From an uncultured Flammeovirgaceae bacterium (GTDB taxonomy: Bacteria; Bacteroidota; Bacteroidia; Cytophagales; Cyclobacteriaceae), in contig CAKZYA010000062.1 in assembly GCA_937883755.1 (NCBI GenBank), forward strand, positions 124,001 through 188,000: a stretch of DNA of 64,000 nt, read 5' to 3'. The position numbers and the translations under genes are program-made. Each line of letters opens with the position of its first letter. Position 1 is the stretch's first letter. A model generated the notes under the pieces. That model made no database searches. It was given only the letters and a program-made list of their open reading frames with translations, and was not told where the DNA came from. Positions 8,025 through 16,366 of the stretch are shown here, one piece after another.

Positions 8025-8058
8025 GTGCGACCGACCAGGTGTGGCGGAGCCACCCTGG
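8013..8058 (+). repeat. Microduplication and imperfect hairpin at the end of a VOC gene
   Basis: GCGACCGACTAGGTG at 8013-8027 is followed directly by GCGACCGACCAGGTG at 8028-8042, two copies of a 15-bp unit differing at one base. The first copy contains the TAG stop of the VOC gene; in the second the stop has become CAG. The second copy runs into a GC-rich hairpin (CCAGGtGTGGC at 8035-8045, loop GGA, GCCACCCTGG at 8049-8058, one bulged T). No T-tract follows, so a terminator role is uncertain. Confidence 0.55.
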
Positions 8059-8102
8059 CCGAGCAGGTGCAGCACAAATATGTCTAAAAGTAAATATCAG
8101 CA

Positions 8103-8591
8103 ATGAAGAACCTGCTGCTTACGCAATTTGATCTACACCACCGTCTGTACAACAATGTACTGGAGGGATTTTCGGACGAAGAAACGCATCAACGCTTACA
8201 TGACAACCCACGGATTAACCATGTGAAATACCTGGCTGGCCATCTACTGAATTCATACTACGGATTGGCTACGACTGCTGGTATGAACTTGGAAAGTAAG
8301 TGGAATGCACTCTTTGCCGTCATGGGACAATCCGAAGCCCGAGATGACTTTTCTTATCCGACCATTGAAGAGATCAAGGCTGAATGGAATGGCTTGTATC
8401 CATCACTTCGGTACCGCTTAGGAAATCTGTCCTCCGAAGCGCTTGCCGCCCAGCCACCGGCTCCCTTCGATCAGGTAGCAAGTTCTTCCGGCGAGTTGTG
8501 GGCGTTCATCAACCACCACATCGCCTATCATATTGGCCAAATAGGGCTCTTGCGAAGAGGCTTCGGGAAAGCACCGATGCAGTATAACTAA
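8103..8591 (+). CDS. DinB-family four-helix protein
   Basis: The 162-residue product follows the DinB/YfiT helical-bundle pattern: an N-terminal helix (LLTQFDLHHRLYNNVLEGFSD), a second helix with HVKYLAGHLLNSYYGLA, and a C-terminal helix with ELWAFINHHIAYHIGQIGLL. The histidines in GHLL, NHHIAYHIGQ and the helix spacing form the likely metal-binding triad. Members include metal-dependent thiol S-transferases (bacillithiol and mycothiol type) and proteins with no known activity. It sits among VOC and DHFR-like genes, a neighbourhood of small detoxification-type enzymes. The substrate is unknown. Confidence 0.85.
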   Translation: MKNLLLTQFDLHHRLYNNVLEGFSDEETHQRLHDNPRINHVKYLAGHLLNSYYGLATTAGMNLESKWNALFAVMGQSEARDDFSYPTIEEIKAEWNGLYPSLRYRLGNLSSEALAAQPPAPFDQVASSSGELWAFINHHIAYHIGQIGLLRRGFGKAPMQYN

Positions 8592-8619
8592 GCTATCAAG
8601 AAATAATACTATTTAAGCC

Positions 8620-9210
8620 ATGAGAAAACTCAAATTACAAGTACAACTATCGCTAGACGGGTTCATCGGCAGGGCTAATGGGGAAATGGATTGGGTGACC
8701 TGGAACTGGGACGATACCCTCAAGCAATACATAGATCAACTGACCGAATCCATTGATTGCATTCTGCTAGGAAGGAAACTGGCCGAGGGATTTATCCCCC
8801 ACTGGGCGGGTGTCGCCGAAGATCCTAGCAACCCTGAAGTAGCCTCAGGAAGGCTATTCACCGATACTCCTAAAGTCGTTTTCACCCGCTCTCTTAGTTC
8901 ATCAGACTCCAAAGCAGCTCAGTGGAAAAATACTGTGTTGACTGAAGGGGATTTAGGGGAAGAAGTGAAGAGATTGAAGCAGAAAGAGGGGCAAGACCTG
9001 ATCGTTTACGGAGGTAGCGAGTTCGTTTCCAACCTCATCCAAGAGAATTTGATTGACGAGTACTACCTATTCATCAACCCAGTAGCATTGGGCAGTGGAC
9101 TATCCATTTTCCCACAGCGAGCCGAACTAACATTGGCCACTAGCCAAGTATTTGACTGCGGCATCACCCTATTGAAGTATGAATCTAAAACAAACAGTAG
9201 CCATGACTAA
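8620..9210 (+). CDS. Dihydrofolate reductase-family (RibD C-terminal-like) protein
   Basis: The 196-residue protein shows the RibD-C/DHFR-like fold signature: LKLQVQLSLDGFIGRANGEMDW at the N-terminus, CILLGRKLAEGF around residue 45-57, and DLIVYGGSEFVSNLIQENLIDEYYLFINPVALGSG near residues 124-160. These proteins bind NADPH and reduce folate, pyrimidine or other heteroaromatic substrates. Stand-alone members in Bacteroidota are rarely characterised. The 3' end overlaps the next gene by 8 nt, which suggests translational coupling. Confidence 0.88.
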   Translation: MRKLKLQVQLSLDGFIGRANGEMDWVTWNWDDTLKQYIDQLTESIDCILLGRKLAEGFIPHWAGVAEDPSNPEVASGRLFTDTPKVVFTRSLSSSDSKAAQWKNTVLTEGDLGEEVKRLKQKEGQDLIVYGGSEFVSNLIQENLIDEYYLFINPVALGSGLSIFPQRAELTLATSQVFDCGITLLKYESKTNSSHD

Positions 9211-9577
9211 AATCACCATGCAGCCTGATTGCAGCAATGCCCCCCGAAAGGAATTTCTCAAAAACTTCAATGTTGCCTTTGCCACTGGTAATACCGACTT
9301 CATCATTGAGCACGTAAGCGATGACATCCTCTGGACGATTCACGGGGACAAGCATATCAACGGCAAAGAAGCTTTTACCAGAGAGGTCAACATCATGAAG
9401 GAATACACGGCTGATGGGCTGATCATTTACACCATCATTACCCATGGGCGAGAGGCTGCCTTAAATGGAGAGATGAAAATGGGCGATACTACCTATACCT
9501 TTTGTGATGTATACCGATTTACTGATACGAAAAACAACATCATCAAAGAATTAAACTCTTACGTAATCAAAACTTAA
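9203..9577 (+). CDS. SnoaL/NTF2-like domain protein
   Basis: From the ATG at 9203 the product is 124 residues; an in-frame ATG at 9179 would extend it further into the preceding gene. The cone-shaped NTF2-like pattern is visible: NAPRKEFLKNFNVAFATGNTDFIIEHVSDDILWTIHGDKHINGKEAF, then ALNGEMKMGDTTYTFCDVYRFTDTKNNIIKELNSYVI. SnoaL-like proteins bind small hydrophobic ligands; some are cyclases or isomerases, and many serve unknown roles. The overlap with the DHFR-like gene points to a common transcript. Confidence 0.82.
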   Translation: MTKITMQPDCSNAPRKEFLKNFNVAFATGNTDFIIEHVSDDILWTIHGDKHINGKEAFTREVNIMKEYTADGLIIYTIITHGREAALNGEMKMGDTTYTFCDVYRFTDTKNNIIKELNSYVIKT

Positions 9578-9595
9578 CCTTTAACTTCCATTACA

Positions 9596-10033
9596 ATGGC
9601 GTCTGTAAGTATCTATCTTAATTTCACTCGTGAAACCGAGGAAGCGTTTACTTTTTATAAAACTATATTTGGTGGGGATTTTGGCCAGGAACCGATGAGA
9701 TTCAGCGATATGCCTCCCCAGGAAGGATTACCCCCTTTGCCAAAAGAAGACCAACAGCTCATCATGCATATCGATCTAAAAATAACCGGTGGGCATATTT
9801 TGATGGGCTCCGACGCGCCCGAGAGCATGGGATTTCAAGTCAATAAAGGAAACAATACCCATATCAACCTCCAGTTGGATACTCGAGCAGAAGCAGATCG
9901 GTTATTCAGTGCTCTTTCCGAAGGAGGTGAAGTAACCATGCCGATGGAAGATCAATTCTGGGGTGACTACTTCGGTAGCTGTACTGATAAGTTTGGCGTA
10001 CAGTGGATGTTCAATTGCCCGGAAAAAGTGTAG
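9596..10033 (+). CDS. PhnB/YjdN-like VOC protein
   Basis: The 145-residue product begins MASVSIYLNFTRETEEAFTFYKTIFGGDFG and has the internal pattern QQLIMHIDLKITGGHILMGSDAPESMGF. It ends MPMEDQFWGDYFGSCTDKFGVQWMFNCPEK. The WGDYFGxxxDxFGVxWMFN tail is the hallmark of the PhnB/YjdN group. The name derives from the E. coli phosphonate locus, but the protein is not needed for phosphonate cleavage and its activity is unknown. It is co-directional with its neighbours, 18 nt after the SnoaL-like stop. Confidence 0.88.
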   Translation: MASVSIYLNFTRETEEAFTFYKTIFGGDFGQEPMRFSDMPPQEGLPPLPKEDQQLIMHIDLKITGGHILMGSDAPESMGFQVNKGNNTHINLQLDTRAEADRLFSALSEGGEVTMPMEDQFWGDYFGSCTDKFGVQWMFNCPEKV

Positions 10034-10063
10034 TAAAGACGTACTCAAATAAAGATTTCAATC

Positions 10064-10441
10064 ATGCTACAAGATGCATATACCTTCAACGGATTTACTA
10101 CCAATGACATTGCTGCTTCCCGAAAGTTCTATGCCGACACCCTAGGTTTACAAGTTACAGAGAACAAAATGCGCATCTTACAAATTAAAGCGGCGGGCGG
10201 TAACCAGTTTATCATTTATCCGAAGGAGGATCACGAACCAGCTAAGTTCACAGTACTCAACTTTGAGGTTAAGGATATTAAGGAGGTCGTTAATCATCTA
10301 ATTGAAAAAGGCATCACCTTCGAGCAATATGATGAGCCAATAAGGACCGATAAAAAAGGAATCTGTTGGGATAACGAAGGACCGAACATCGCATGGTTCA
10401 AGGATAATGCTGGAAATATCTTATCGGTGATTGAGGAATGA
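10064..10441 (+). CDS. VOC-superfamily protein
   Basis: The 125-residue product starts with YTFNGFTTNDIAASRKFYADTLGLQVTENKMRILQIKAAGG and ends GICWDNEGPNIAWFKDNAGNILSVIEE. The FKDNAGNILSVIE end is the typical VOC C-terminal strand with the glutamate metal ligand. This is the last gene of the co-directional cluster. A hairpin at 10515-10546 separates it from the convergent acyltransferase-like gene. Confidence 0.87.
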   Translation: MLQDAYTFNGFTTNDIAASRKFYADTLGLQVTENKMRILQIKAAGGNQFIIYPKEDHEPAKFTVLNFEVKDIKEVVNHLIEKGITFEQYDEPIRTDKKGICWDNEGPNIAWFKDNAGNILSVIEE

Positions 10442-10514
10442 TCACATAATTTAAAGAATTAGACCTAGCAACACTGAACCTAAGTAAAAGATAACCTTCT
10501 TTTCGCATTCGTAT

Positions 10515-10546
10515 GTGGGATTTACATTTAGTACGTGAAATCCCAC
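10515..10546. terminator. Hairpin between convergent genes, candidate bidirectional terminator
   Basis: Perfect 9-bp arms (GTGGGATTT at 10515-10523 and AAATCCCAC at 10538-10546) lie between the end of the VOC cluster and the stop of the minus-strand acyltransferase-like gene. The stem can extend by an AC/GT pair with one bulged G. No T-tract follows on either strand, so terminator function is inferred mainly from position. Confidence 0.45.
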
Positions 10547-10548
10547 CA

Positions 10549-11721
10549 TTACACCTTCAGAAACAGTTTGTTTCTGTACAGAAAGTAAAGAAATAACCAT
10601 ACTAGTGCTAGGGCACCCAATGACTGAGATACTCCTTGCCAAGCTTCAGAAGCGGGAGCATATAATCCGCCGAATAGCAGTTGAGAGGTGTAGTGAAAGT
10701 CGATAAATCGGTAAGCTAAGTAAATGGTGAGTGAGTTCAGGCCGATGACCTGAAAGAAGAAAGCCCATCGTTGGAAGTCAAGTACATCAATAATCCAGAA
10801 AAATAGCCCTAGCAGCAAAAACGCCATACCCCCGGTAAGCAAAATAAATGAACTGCTCCATAGATGTTTATTAATCGGAAAGTGTAGGCTCCACAACAGA
10901 CCCAATCCTACACAAACTGCTCCGGCAAAAAGTAGATTTTGAAGCTTCCTGGTATCCGTTGAGTTAGCCCTCAATGTATCTCCAGCCGCCGCACCTAGAA
11001 TAGTTAGACAGAGTGCAGGTAATTGGGTCAGTAGCCCAAGCTCGTCATAAGTACCCTGGAGTAATCTTCCAGGCAGAAAAGTACGATCAAACCAACCCAC
11101 CAAATTTCCCTCAAACGACAAGTCTCCGGCTCCGTAACCCGGTACCGGAATAAGAAAAAGCGAAGCATAGTAAAGTAGCAGAATACCCGCAACCCATCCA
11201 AGCCTGGCTTTAGCCGAGAAGTTTAGATAGAGTATCGTGGTAATAAAACCAGCAAATCCTATACGACCTAGTACACTGCCTAGTCGGATCTGGGAAGGTT
11301 CAAAAAAAGTAATAGGAGCATTTTTATACAGCCATCCCAAAGCAATCAGGATTAGCATCCTTCGGAAGGCCTTGCGATAAAGCTCAGTCTTGCCCATTCC
11401 CAAGGTGAGTCCCTTGTTCAAAGAAAAAGGTAGTGACACTCCAGCAACGAAGAGAAAAAGTGGGAAGATGAAGTCGTAGAAAGTAAAGCCATTCCAAGCG
11501 GGATGTTCCATCTGTCGAGCAATAGCATCTACCCAGGCCAAGCCCGTTTTTCCTTCTAACAACAATAGAAAAGTCCCCGCTCCCGAAATAAATAGCATAT
11601 CAAAGCCTCGTAGAGCGTCGATAGAAAGCAGGCGTTTAGGCTTTGTATCATCTTCCAAGATTCTCTGACTACGAGTAGTGACAATAGGCGAATAGGTAGT
11701 TTCCTCAGTAGATGAAGTCAT
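10549..11721 (-). CDS. Heparan-alpha-glucosaminide N-acetyltransferase-like membrane protein (DUF5009/YeiB-type)
   Basis: The 390-residue multi-pass protein has about ten hydrophobic helices. It opens with the acyltransferase-like signature RLLSIDALRGFDMLFI at residues 29-44, followed by WNGFTFYDFIFPLFLFVAGVSLPFS, where an aspartate-rich loop meets a membrane helix. Bacterial relatives of lysosomal HGSNAT are thought to move acyl groups across the membrane onto sugars. The end is IGLNSLTIYLAYRFIDF and a final helix. It lies 70 bp upstream of radA on the same strand in reverse order (radA is upstream), so the two may be transcribed together. Substrate unknown. Confidence 0.85.
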   Translation of the reverse strand: MTSSTEETTYSPIVTTRSQRILEDDTKPKRLLSIDALRGFDMLFISGAGTFLLLLEGKTGLAWVDAIARQMEHPAWNGFTFYDFIFPLFLFVAGVSLPFSLNKGLTLGMGKTELYRKAFRRMLILIALGWLYKNAPITFFEPSQIRLGSVLGRIGFAGFITTILYLNFSAKARLGWVAGILLLYYASLFLIPVPGYGAGDLSFEGNLVGWFDRTFLPGRLLQGTYDELGLLTQLPALCLTILGAAAGDTLRANSTDTRKLQNLLFAGAVCVGLGLLWSLHFPINKHLWSSSFILLTGGMAFLLLGLFFWIIDVLDFQRWAFFFQVIGLNSLTIYLAYRFIDFHYTSQLLFGGLYAPASEAWQGVSQSLGALALVWLFLYFLYRNKLFLKV

Positions 11722-11791
11722 GATCAGAAAGTATATAGTGAGACAAGCCTCTTTCTAAAGGTAAGAAATCAGAAACACATTTCTAGATGGG

Positions 11792-13174
11792 CTATTTCAT
11801 CAGATGGTCAATCATGCTTTCTAGCTTACTCATGCTATGAATCTGAATTTTATATTTCTTCTGATCTAGCCCTTTGGTATTGAACTTGGAGATAAAAATC
11901 TCTTCAAACCCTAGTTTCTCCGCTTCGCTGATGCGACTCTCGATTCGGTTTACGGCTCGTATTTCCCCACCTAGGCCAACTTCAGCCGCAAAGCAGATTC
12001 GGCTCGAGATAGGTACATCTAGAAAGGAGGAAACCAGCGAGGCGCAAATTGCCAGATCGATAGTGGGGTCTTCTACCTTCAACCCCCCGGCCATATTCAA
12101 AAATACGTCTTGAGTACCCAAACGGTAACCGACCCGCTTTTCCAACACGGCTAGCAACATATTAAGCCGTCGGGCATCGTAGCCAGTAGCACTACGTTGG
12201 GGAGTACCGTAGGCTGCTGAACTTACCAGCGATTGTATCTCAATCAGTAGCGGGCGATTCCCTTCCATTGTCGCTCCAATAGTAATACCACTCAGCTCAC
12301 CTTCTCGTTGAGAAATAAGTATCTCCGAAGGGTTACTTACCTGCCTCAATCCGGTATCTAGCATCTCGTAAATACCCAATTCAGAAGTAGAGCCGAAGCG
12401 GTTTTTAATCGTTCGGAGAATGCGGTAAGATAAATGGCGGTCGCCCTCGAACTGGAGTACCGTATCCACCATATGCTCCAGTACTTTCGGTCCAGCGATA
12501 CTACCTTCTTTGGTAATATGACCAATGAGGAAGACTGGAGTATTGCTTTCTTTAGCAAACTTCATCAGTTCTCCGGTGCACTCCCGCACTTGCGAAACGC
12601 TACCAGCTACCGACTCAATATGACTGGAGCGTAACGTCTGGATAGAATCGATAATAACCACATCGGGTTGGAGCTGCTCAATCTGTTTGAAGATAGCGGT
12701 CAGCGATGTCTCTCCCAAAATGTAACAAGAAGGCTCGGTTTTAGAGGCAGTTAATCGCTCGGCCCGCATCTTAATCTGATGATTACTTTCCTCACCAGAA
12801 ACATAGAGCACTTTCTGCGATAATGATACTGCAATCTGTAACATTAGGGTAGATTTACCAATACCCGGTTCTCCACCGATTAGCACGAGCGAGCCAGGCA
12901 TGATGCCCCCACCTAACACCCGGTTGAGTTCGGCATCCTGTGTACTGGTACGACACTCTTGTTGGTATTCAATTTCCTGGAGGGGTACAGGACGGACGGC
13001 CACTTTTTCTTTGGGCTGATTACTCCTCCAGGTGGGCGTTTGGGTCTCCTTTTGGATGACCTCTTCTACGTAGCTATTCCAGGCGGCACAAGACGGGCAA
13101 CGCCCCTGCCACTTGGGTGAAGTAACTCCACATTCCTGACAGACATATATCGTTTTTGCTTTAGATTTAGCCAT
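11792..13174 (-). CDS. radA: DNA repair protein RadA
   Basis: RadA is a RecA-like ATPase that drives branch migration of recombination intermediates in the cytoplasm. All expected parts are present in 460 residues: a four-cysteine zinc finger (CQECGVTSPKWQGRCPSC at residues 12-29), Walker A GGEPGIGKST near residue 99, the RadA-specific KNRFG motif (IKNRFGST near residue 259), and a C-terminal Lon-protease-like domain with LEKRVGYRLGTQDVFLNMAGG. Length matches the family norm of 450-460. The start ATG at 13174 directly precedes AKSKAKTIYVCQECG. Confidence 0.97.
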   Translation of the reverse strand: MAKSKAKTIYVCQECGVTSPKWQGRCPSCAAWNSYVEEVIQKETQTPTWRSNQPKEKVAVRPVPLQEIEYQQECRTSTQDAELNRVLGGGIMPGSLVLIGGEPGIGKSTLMLQIAVSLSQKVLYVSGEESNHQIKMRAERLTASKTEPSCYILGETSLTAIFKQIEQLQPDVVIIDSIQTLRSSHIESVAGSVSQVRECTGELMKFAKESNTPVFLIGHITKEGSIAGPKVLEHMVDTVLQFEGDRHLSYRILRTIKNRFGSTSELGIYEMLDTGLRQVSNPSEILISQREGELSGITIGATMEGNRPLLIEIQSLVSSAAYGTPQRSATGYDARRLNMLLAVLEKRVGYRLGTQDVFLNMAGGLKVEDPTIDLAICASLVSSFLDVPISSRICFAAEVGLGGEIRAVNRIESRISEAEKLGFEEIFISKFNTKGLDQKKYKIQIHSMSKLESMIDHLMK

Positions 13175-13213
13175 TATTGGGTGTTAGGATTTAGGTATCG
13201 GGGATTAGTTGCT

Positions 13214-13696
13214 TCACTTTTTCTTTATCGGAATCCAGAATTCTTCCTCTGAGGTTGGATCATCGTTTTTATACTTTTCTCCCATCAGCGCAAAATGAGG
13301 CCGGTCATCTAATCGATAATCTGAGTTGGGAATCCAATTGCCGTAGATGTACTGATAAGCCGTTGCCGCTTCACTTGCTTTTCCTTGGTAAAGAAATACT
13401 GCGTAAAGTCCCGCAGGAATAATGAGTTTTTGCAGCTCAGCGGGAATGGTATTATAATCACTAACTGAAACCGCCGCCCACTTATCAAATTCGTGAGTCG
13501 GGTTAAACTGCTCAAAGAAATCTAGACTATCATGAACCTCCACCGAGTAAAATGCAGTGCCGACCGTATTTGTAATTGCACTTCGGTTTGGCATAAAGCC
13601 TTGCCACAATTTTTGTGTCTGGTTGTTAGCCAAAGACATTCTCACTTTTTTACCAACTAGCTTAATTTCTTGTATTGTCTCAATTCGCGCTTTCAT
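13214..13696 (-). CDS. GyrI-like/AraC effector-binding domain protein
   Basis: From the ATG at 13696 the product is 160 residues; an in-frame TTG two codons upstream is a less likely start. The sequence fits a stand-alone GyrI-like (Rob/BmrR effector-binding) domain: RIETIQEIKLVGKKVRMSL at the N-terminus, a middle KWAAVSVSDYNTIPAEL, GLYAVFLYQGKASEAATAYQYIYGNWIPNS, and a C-terminal acidic EEEFWIPIKK. This fold binds drugs and small hydrophobic molecules; E. coli GyrI protects gyrase. It lies 39 nt upstream of radA on the same strand and could share its transcript. Confidence 0.82.
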   Translation of the reverse strand: MKARIETIQEIKLVGKKVRMSLANNQTQKLWQGFMPNRSAITNTVGTAFYSVEVHDSLDFFEQFNPTHEFDKWAAVSVSDYNTIPAELQKLIIPAGLYAVFLYQGKASEAATAYQYIYGNWIPNSDYRLDDRPHFALMGEKYKNDDPTSEEEFWIPIKKK

Positions 13697-13818
13697 TCTC
13701 AAATAAAATTACTTGATTTCTTATCACACGACAAACTATCTAATTTAAATATTCTTTTTTCAAGAATGCTTACCCGAGGCACTTAATTTTTAAACCAAGT
13801 TGTGTATTTTTAACCTCG

Positions 13819-14952
13819 ATGAAAAGCTACGTTGCCGCCATTGGTACGTCTGTACCTGAATATCGTACCTCACAAACTGAAATCGCCAGTTTTATGGCGG
13901 ATGTACTCCAGTTGAATCCAGCAGAAAGACAGCGACTGTACGCTTTGTACCGGGCATCAGGTATCCACTATCGGCATTCTGTACTAAGCGACTATGGTAA
14001 TGCTGGCAATCATTCATTTTATCCTGACACGCTGGACTTAGAACCGTTCCCTACCATTAAGCAACGGATGGATGTATACGAGCAGGAAGCACTATCACTT
14101 AGCTATCGTTCGGCTAAAAACTGTTTACAGCAGCTACCTCAGTTTAATCCAAAGAATATCACGCACCTAATTTTTGTAAGCTGTACCGGAATGTACGCCC
14201 CCGGCGTGGACATTGAGCTCATTCATCAATTAGGTCTATCTTATCAGGTACAGCGCACGGCCATTAATTTTATGGGTTGCTACGCGGCCTTCAATGCTTT
14301 AAAAGTTGCGGACAGCATTGTTCAGGCTGATGCCAATGCTAACGTACTCATGATCTGTACTGAGCTTTGCACGCTTCACTTTCAGAAAGGTAAGGATGAA
14401 GATAATTTACTGGCGAATGCGCTGTTTGCTGACGGTTCTTCCTCCGCATTGATCAGCAGTCAGAAATTTGATAACGCTATACAGTTCTCGTTAGAGCAAT
14501 TCCACTGCGATTTGGTACCAGAGGCTAGCCAAGAGATGGCCTGGCAAATTGGCAATCACGGCTTCGAGATGAAGCTTTCCTCCTACGTACCTGAAGCAAT
14601 TAAACAAGGTATTCACCAGCTAACTCAGCAGCTAATGCAGCAACTTAGCTGGAGTGTCGACGAGGTAGATCTCGAGGTTCAGGAGAAACCAGATTTATAT
14701 GCAATTCATCCAGGTGGTAAACGGATTTTGCAGGTAATTGAGCAAGCATTATCTATAGAAAAAGACGATAACCGTTACGCCTATCAAATATTGCAACAGT
14801 ACGGAAACATGTCATCGGCCACTATTTTATTCGTGCTAAAAGCCCTTCAGCAAGATTTGACAGTCGCTGATAACGATAAATCTGTCCTCGGATTAGCCTT
14901 CGGCCCTGGCTTAACTTTGGAAAGTATGCTTTTACGCGTAACTACTTTATAA
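13819..14952 (+). CDS. Type III polyketide synthase (chalcone/stilbene synthase-like)
   Basis: The 377-residue protein is a homodimeric thiolase-fold condensing enzyme that extends an acyl-CoA starter with malonyl-CoA to make resorcinol or pyrone polyketides. The catalytic triad is visible: Cys122 in FVSCTGMYAPGVDIELI, His297 in YAIHPGGKRILQ, and Asn330 in QQYGNMSSATILFVL. The C-terminal GLAFGPGLTLESMLL loop is typical. Length matches the bacterial family. No methyltransferase or isoprenylcysteine-methyltransferase-like partner is adjacent. The only co-directional neighbour is an SDR 121 bp downstream. The product is unknown; alkylresorcinols are one possibility. Confidence 0.93.
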   Translation: MKSYVAAIGTSVPEYRTSQTEIASFMADVLQLNPAERQRLYALYRASGIHYRHSVLSDYGNAGNHSFYPDTLDLEPFPTIKQRMDVYEQEALSLSYRSAKNCLQQLPQFNPKNITHLIFVSCTGMYAPGVDIELIHQLGLSYQVQRTAINFMGCYAAFNALKVADSIVQADANANVLMICTELCTLHFQKGKDEDNLLANALFADGSSSALISSQKFDNAIQFSLEQFHCDLVPEASQEMAWQIGNHGFEMKLSSYVPEAIKQGIHQLTQQLMQQLSWSVDEVDLEVQEKPDLYAIHPGGKRILQVIEQALSIEKDDNRYAYQILQQYGNMSSATILFVLKALQQDLTVADNDKSVLGLAFGPGLTLESMLLRVTTL

Positions 14953-15073
14953 GCCTTTCCCTCTTTTCAAAAGGGGGATCTAATCGTGTGGATTATACTG
15001 GCCTATTGTATTTAGATCGAATTTGTACAGTTGTATTACTACCTTTATCTTCTCACGATAAAAACCCAAAAAT

Positions 15074-15943
15074 ATGATGAACACTGAAGGAATGCTGCGC
15101 GACGACGCACTGGCTGATAAAGTAATTGTAGTAACCGGTGGTGGCACCGGATTAGGAAAATCCATGACTACTTATTTTCTCAAGTTGGGAGCCAAGGTAG
15201 TAATCGCTAGTCGTAAGCAAGATGTACTAGATCAAACAGCGAAAGAACTGGAAGAAACCACTGGAGGTACCGTTTTGCCCATTGCCTGCGATGTCCGTAA
15301 GTACGAAGAAATAGAGACAGTTTTGGAGAAAACACTTGATAAGTTCGGTCAGGTTGATGGCCTAATCAACAATGCTGCCGGAAACTTCATTAGCCCCACT
15401 GAGCGACTATCGCACCGGGCGTTTGATATTGTAGTGGATATTGTGCTGAGAGGTACCTACAACTACGCACTGGCGTTTGGTAAACACTGGATTGAGCAGC
15501 AGCAACCGGCCACCATGCTCAACATTGTCACTACCTACGCCTGGACGGGTTCGGGCTACGTGGTTCCCTCAGCCTGCGGAAAAGCCGGAGTGCTGGCCCT
15601 GACTCGCTCACTAGCCGTAGAATGGGGCAAGTATAATATCCGCTCCAATGCTATTGCTCCTGGTCCATTCCCTACCGAAGGTGCCTGGAGCCGTCTGCTA
15701 CCAGGCGATTTGGTTGAGAAGTTTGATCCAGCCAAGAACAACCCACTCAAACGCGTAGGCGATCATCAGGAGTTAGCCAATCTGGCAGCTTACCTCATGT
15801 CTGACTACAGCAGCTTTGTAAATGGAGAAGTCATTACCATTGATGGCGGCGAATGGCTACAGGGCGCGGGTGAATTTAATCATCTGGATACCATTCCTTC
15901 CGAAATGTGGGATCAACTGGAGAAGGCACGGAAGAAGGGGTAG
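15074..15943 (+). CDS. SDR-family oxidoreductase, 2,4-dienoyl-CoA reductase-like
   Basis: The 289-residue protein has the classical SDR cofactor loop VVTGGGTGLGKSM (residues 24-36) and NNAAGNF near residue 101. Instead of the standard YxxxK it has TTYAWTGSGYVVPSACGKAG, where the tyrosine and lysine lie 15 positions apart. That arrangement is the one known from DECR/2,4-dienoyl-CoA reductases (TTIYAETGSGFVVPSASAKAG in mitochondrial DECR). The following LAVEWGKYNIRSNAIAPGPFPTEGAWSRL also fits. It probably uses NADPH to reduce dienoyl-CoA esters in unsaturated fatty acid degradation. It lies downstream of the polyketide synthase, but a shared pathway is not shown. Confidence 0.88.
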   Translation: MMNTEGMLRDDALADKVIVVTGGGTGLGKSMTTYFLKLGAKVVIASRKQDVLDQTAKELEETTGGTVLPIACDVRKYEEIETVLEKTLDKFGQVDGLINNAAGNFISPTERLSHRAFDIVVDIVLRGTYNYALAFGKHWIEQQQPATMLNIVTTYAWTGSGYVVPSACGKAGVLALTRSLAVEWGKYNIRSNAIAPGPFPTEGAWSRLLPGDLVEKFDPAKNNPLKRVGDHQELANLAAYLMSDYSSFVNGEVITIDGGEWLQGAGEFNHLDTIPSEMWDQLEKARKKG

Positions 15944-15948
15944 AGCTA

Positions 15949-16278
15949 ATGGATAAATTGAGAAGGCTAGTTGAAATAGCAAAGGAGAAACATTTGAAAT
16001 ATAGAGTTAAGCTTACCAATCAAGAATTGACAGAAGGATAGAGTAACTGGATAACAATTCCTGCTGAAGGATATGTGGAACTAGAATCTTATGGACCGAT
16101 CCGAATAACAGATATCGATTGGATTGATCTCAATCCAATTGAGATTAAAAGAGTTGGTAAATTGATTCCCAATAGCATAATAGATCACTTTGATGAAATA
16201 ACATTTCTGCTATCGGATTTAAATATAGACTTTTTGGTAATGGAAAGAGCTATAAGAATCGAGAATCTGAATCAGTAA
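15949..16278 (+). pseudogene. Small hypothetical protein gene interrupted by an in-frame TAG
   Basis: From the ATG at 15949, 5 bp after the SDR stop, the frame runs for 30 codons (MDKLRRLVEIAKEKHLKYRV and onward). It meets TAG at 16039-16041 and then continues in the same frame without further interruption to TAA at 16276-16278. The downstream part (SNWITIPAEGYVELESYGP, then DWIDLNPIEIKRVGKLIP) is acidic, hydrophobic and protein-like. Removing the single stop would give a 109-residue protein. I do not recognise the family. Either one point mutation killed the gene, or the second part starts at a later codon such as 16075. Confidence 0.6.
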
Positions 16279-16366
16279 AAAATAGTTACTAGGCCTCTAT
16301 CAAAAAGATAAAAACTAGGTTGTTGACTTAGTAACTATCGCCGCTTTAGGCATTACTTATTCATCA

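Noticed and set aside
14958-14982. Weak hairpin (CCCTCTTTT/AAAAGGGGG) after the polyketide synthase gene
   Set aside because: One mismatch, almost no loop and no T-tract; not strong enough to call a terminator.
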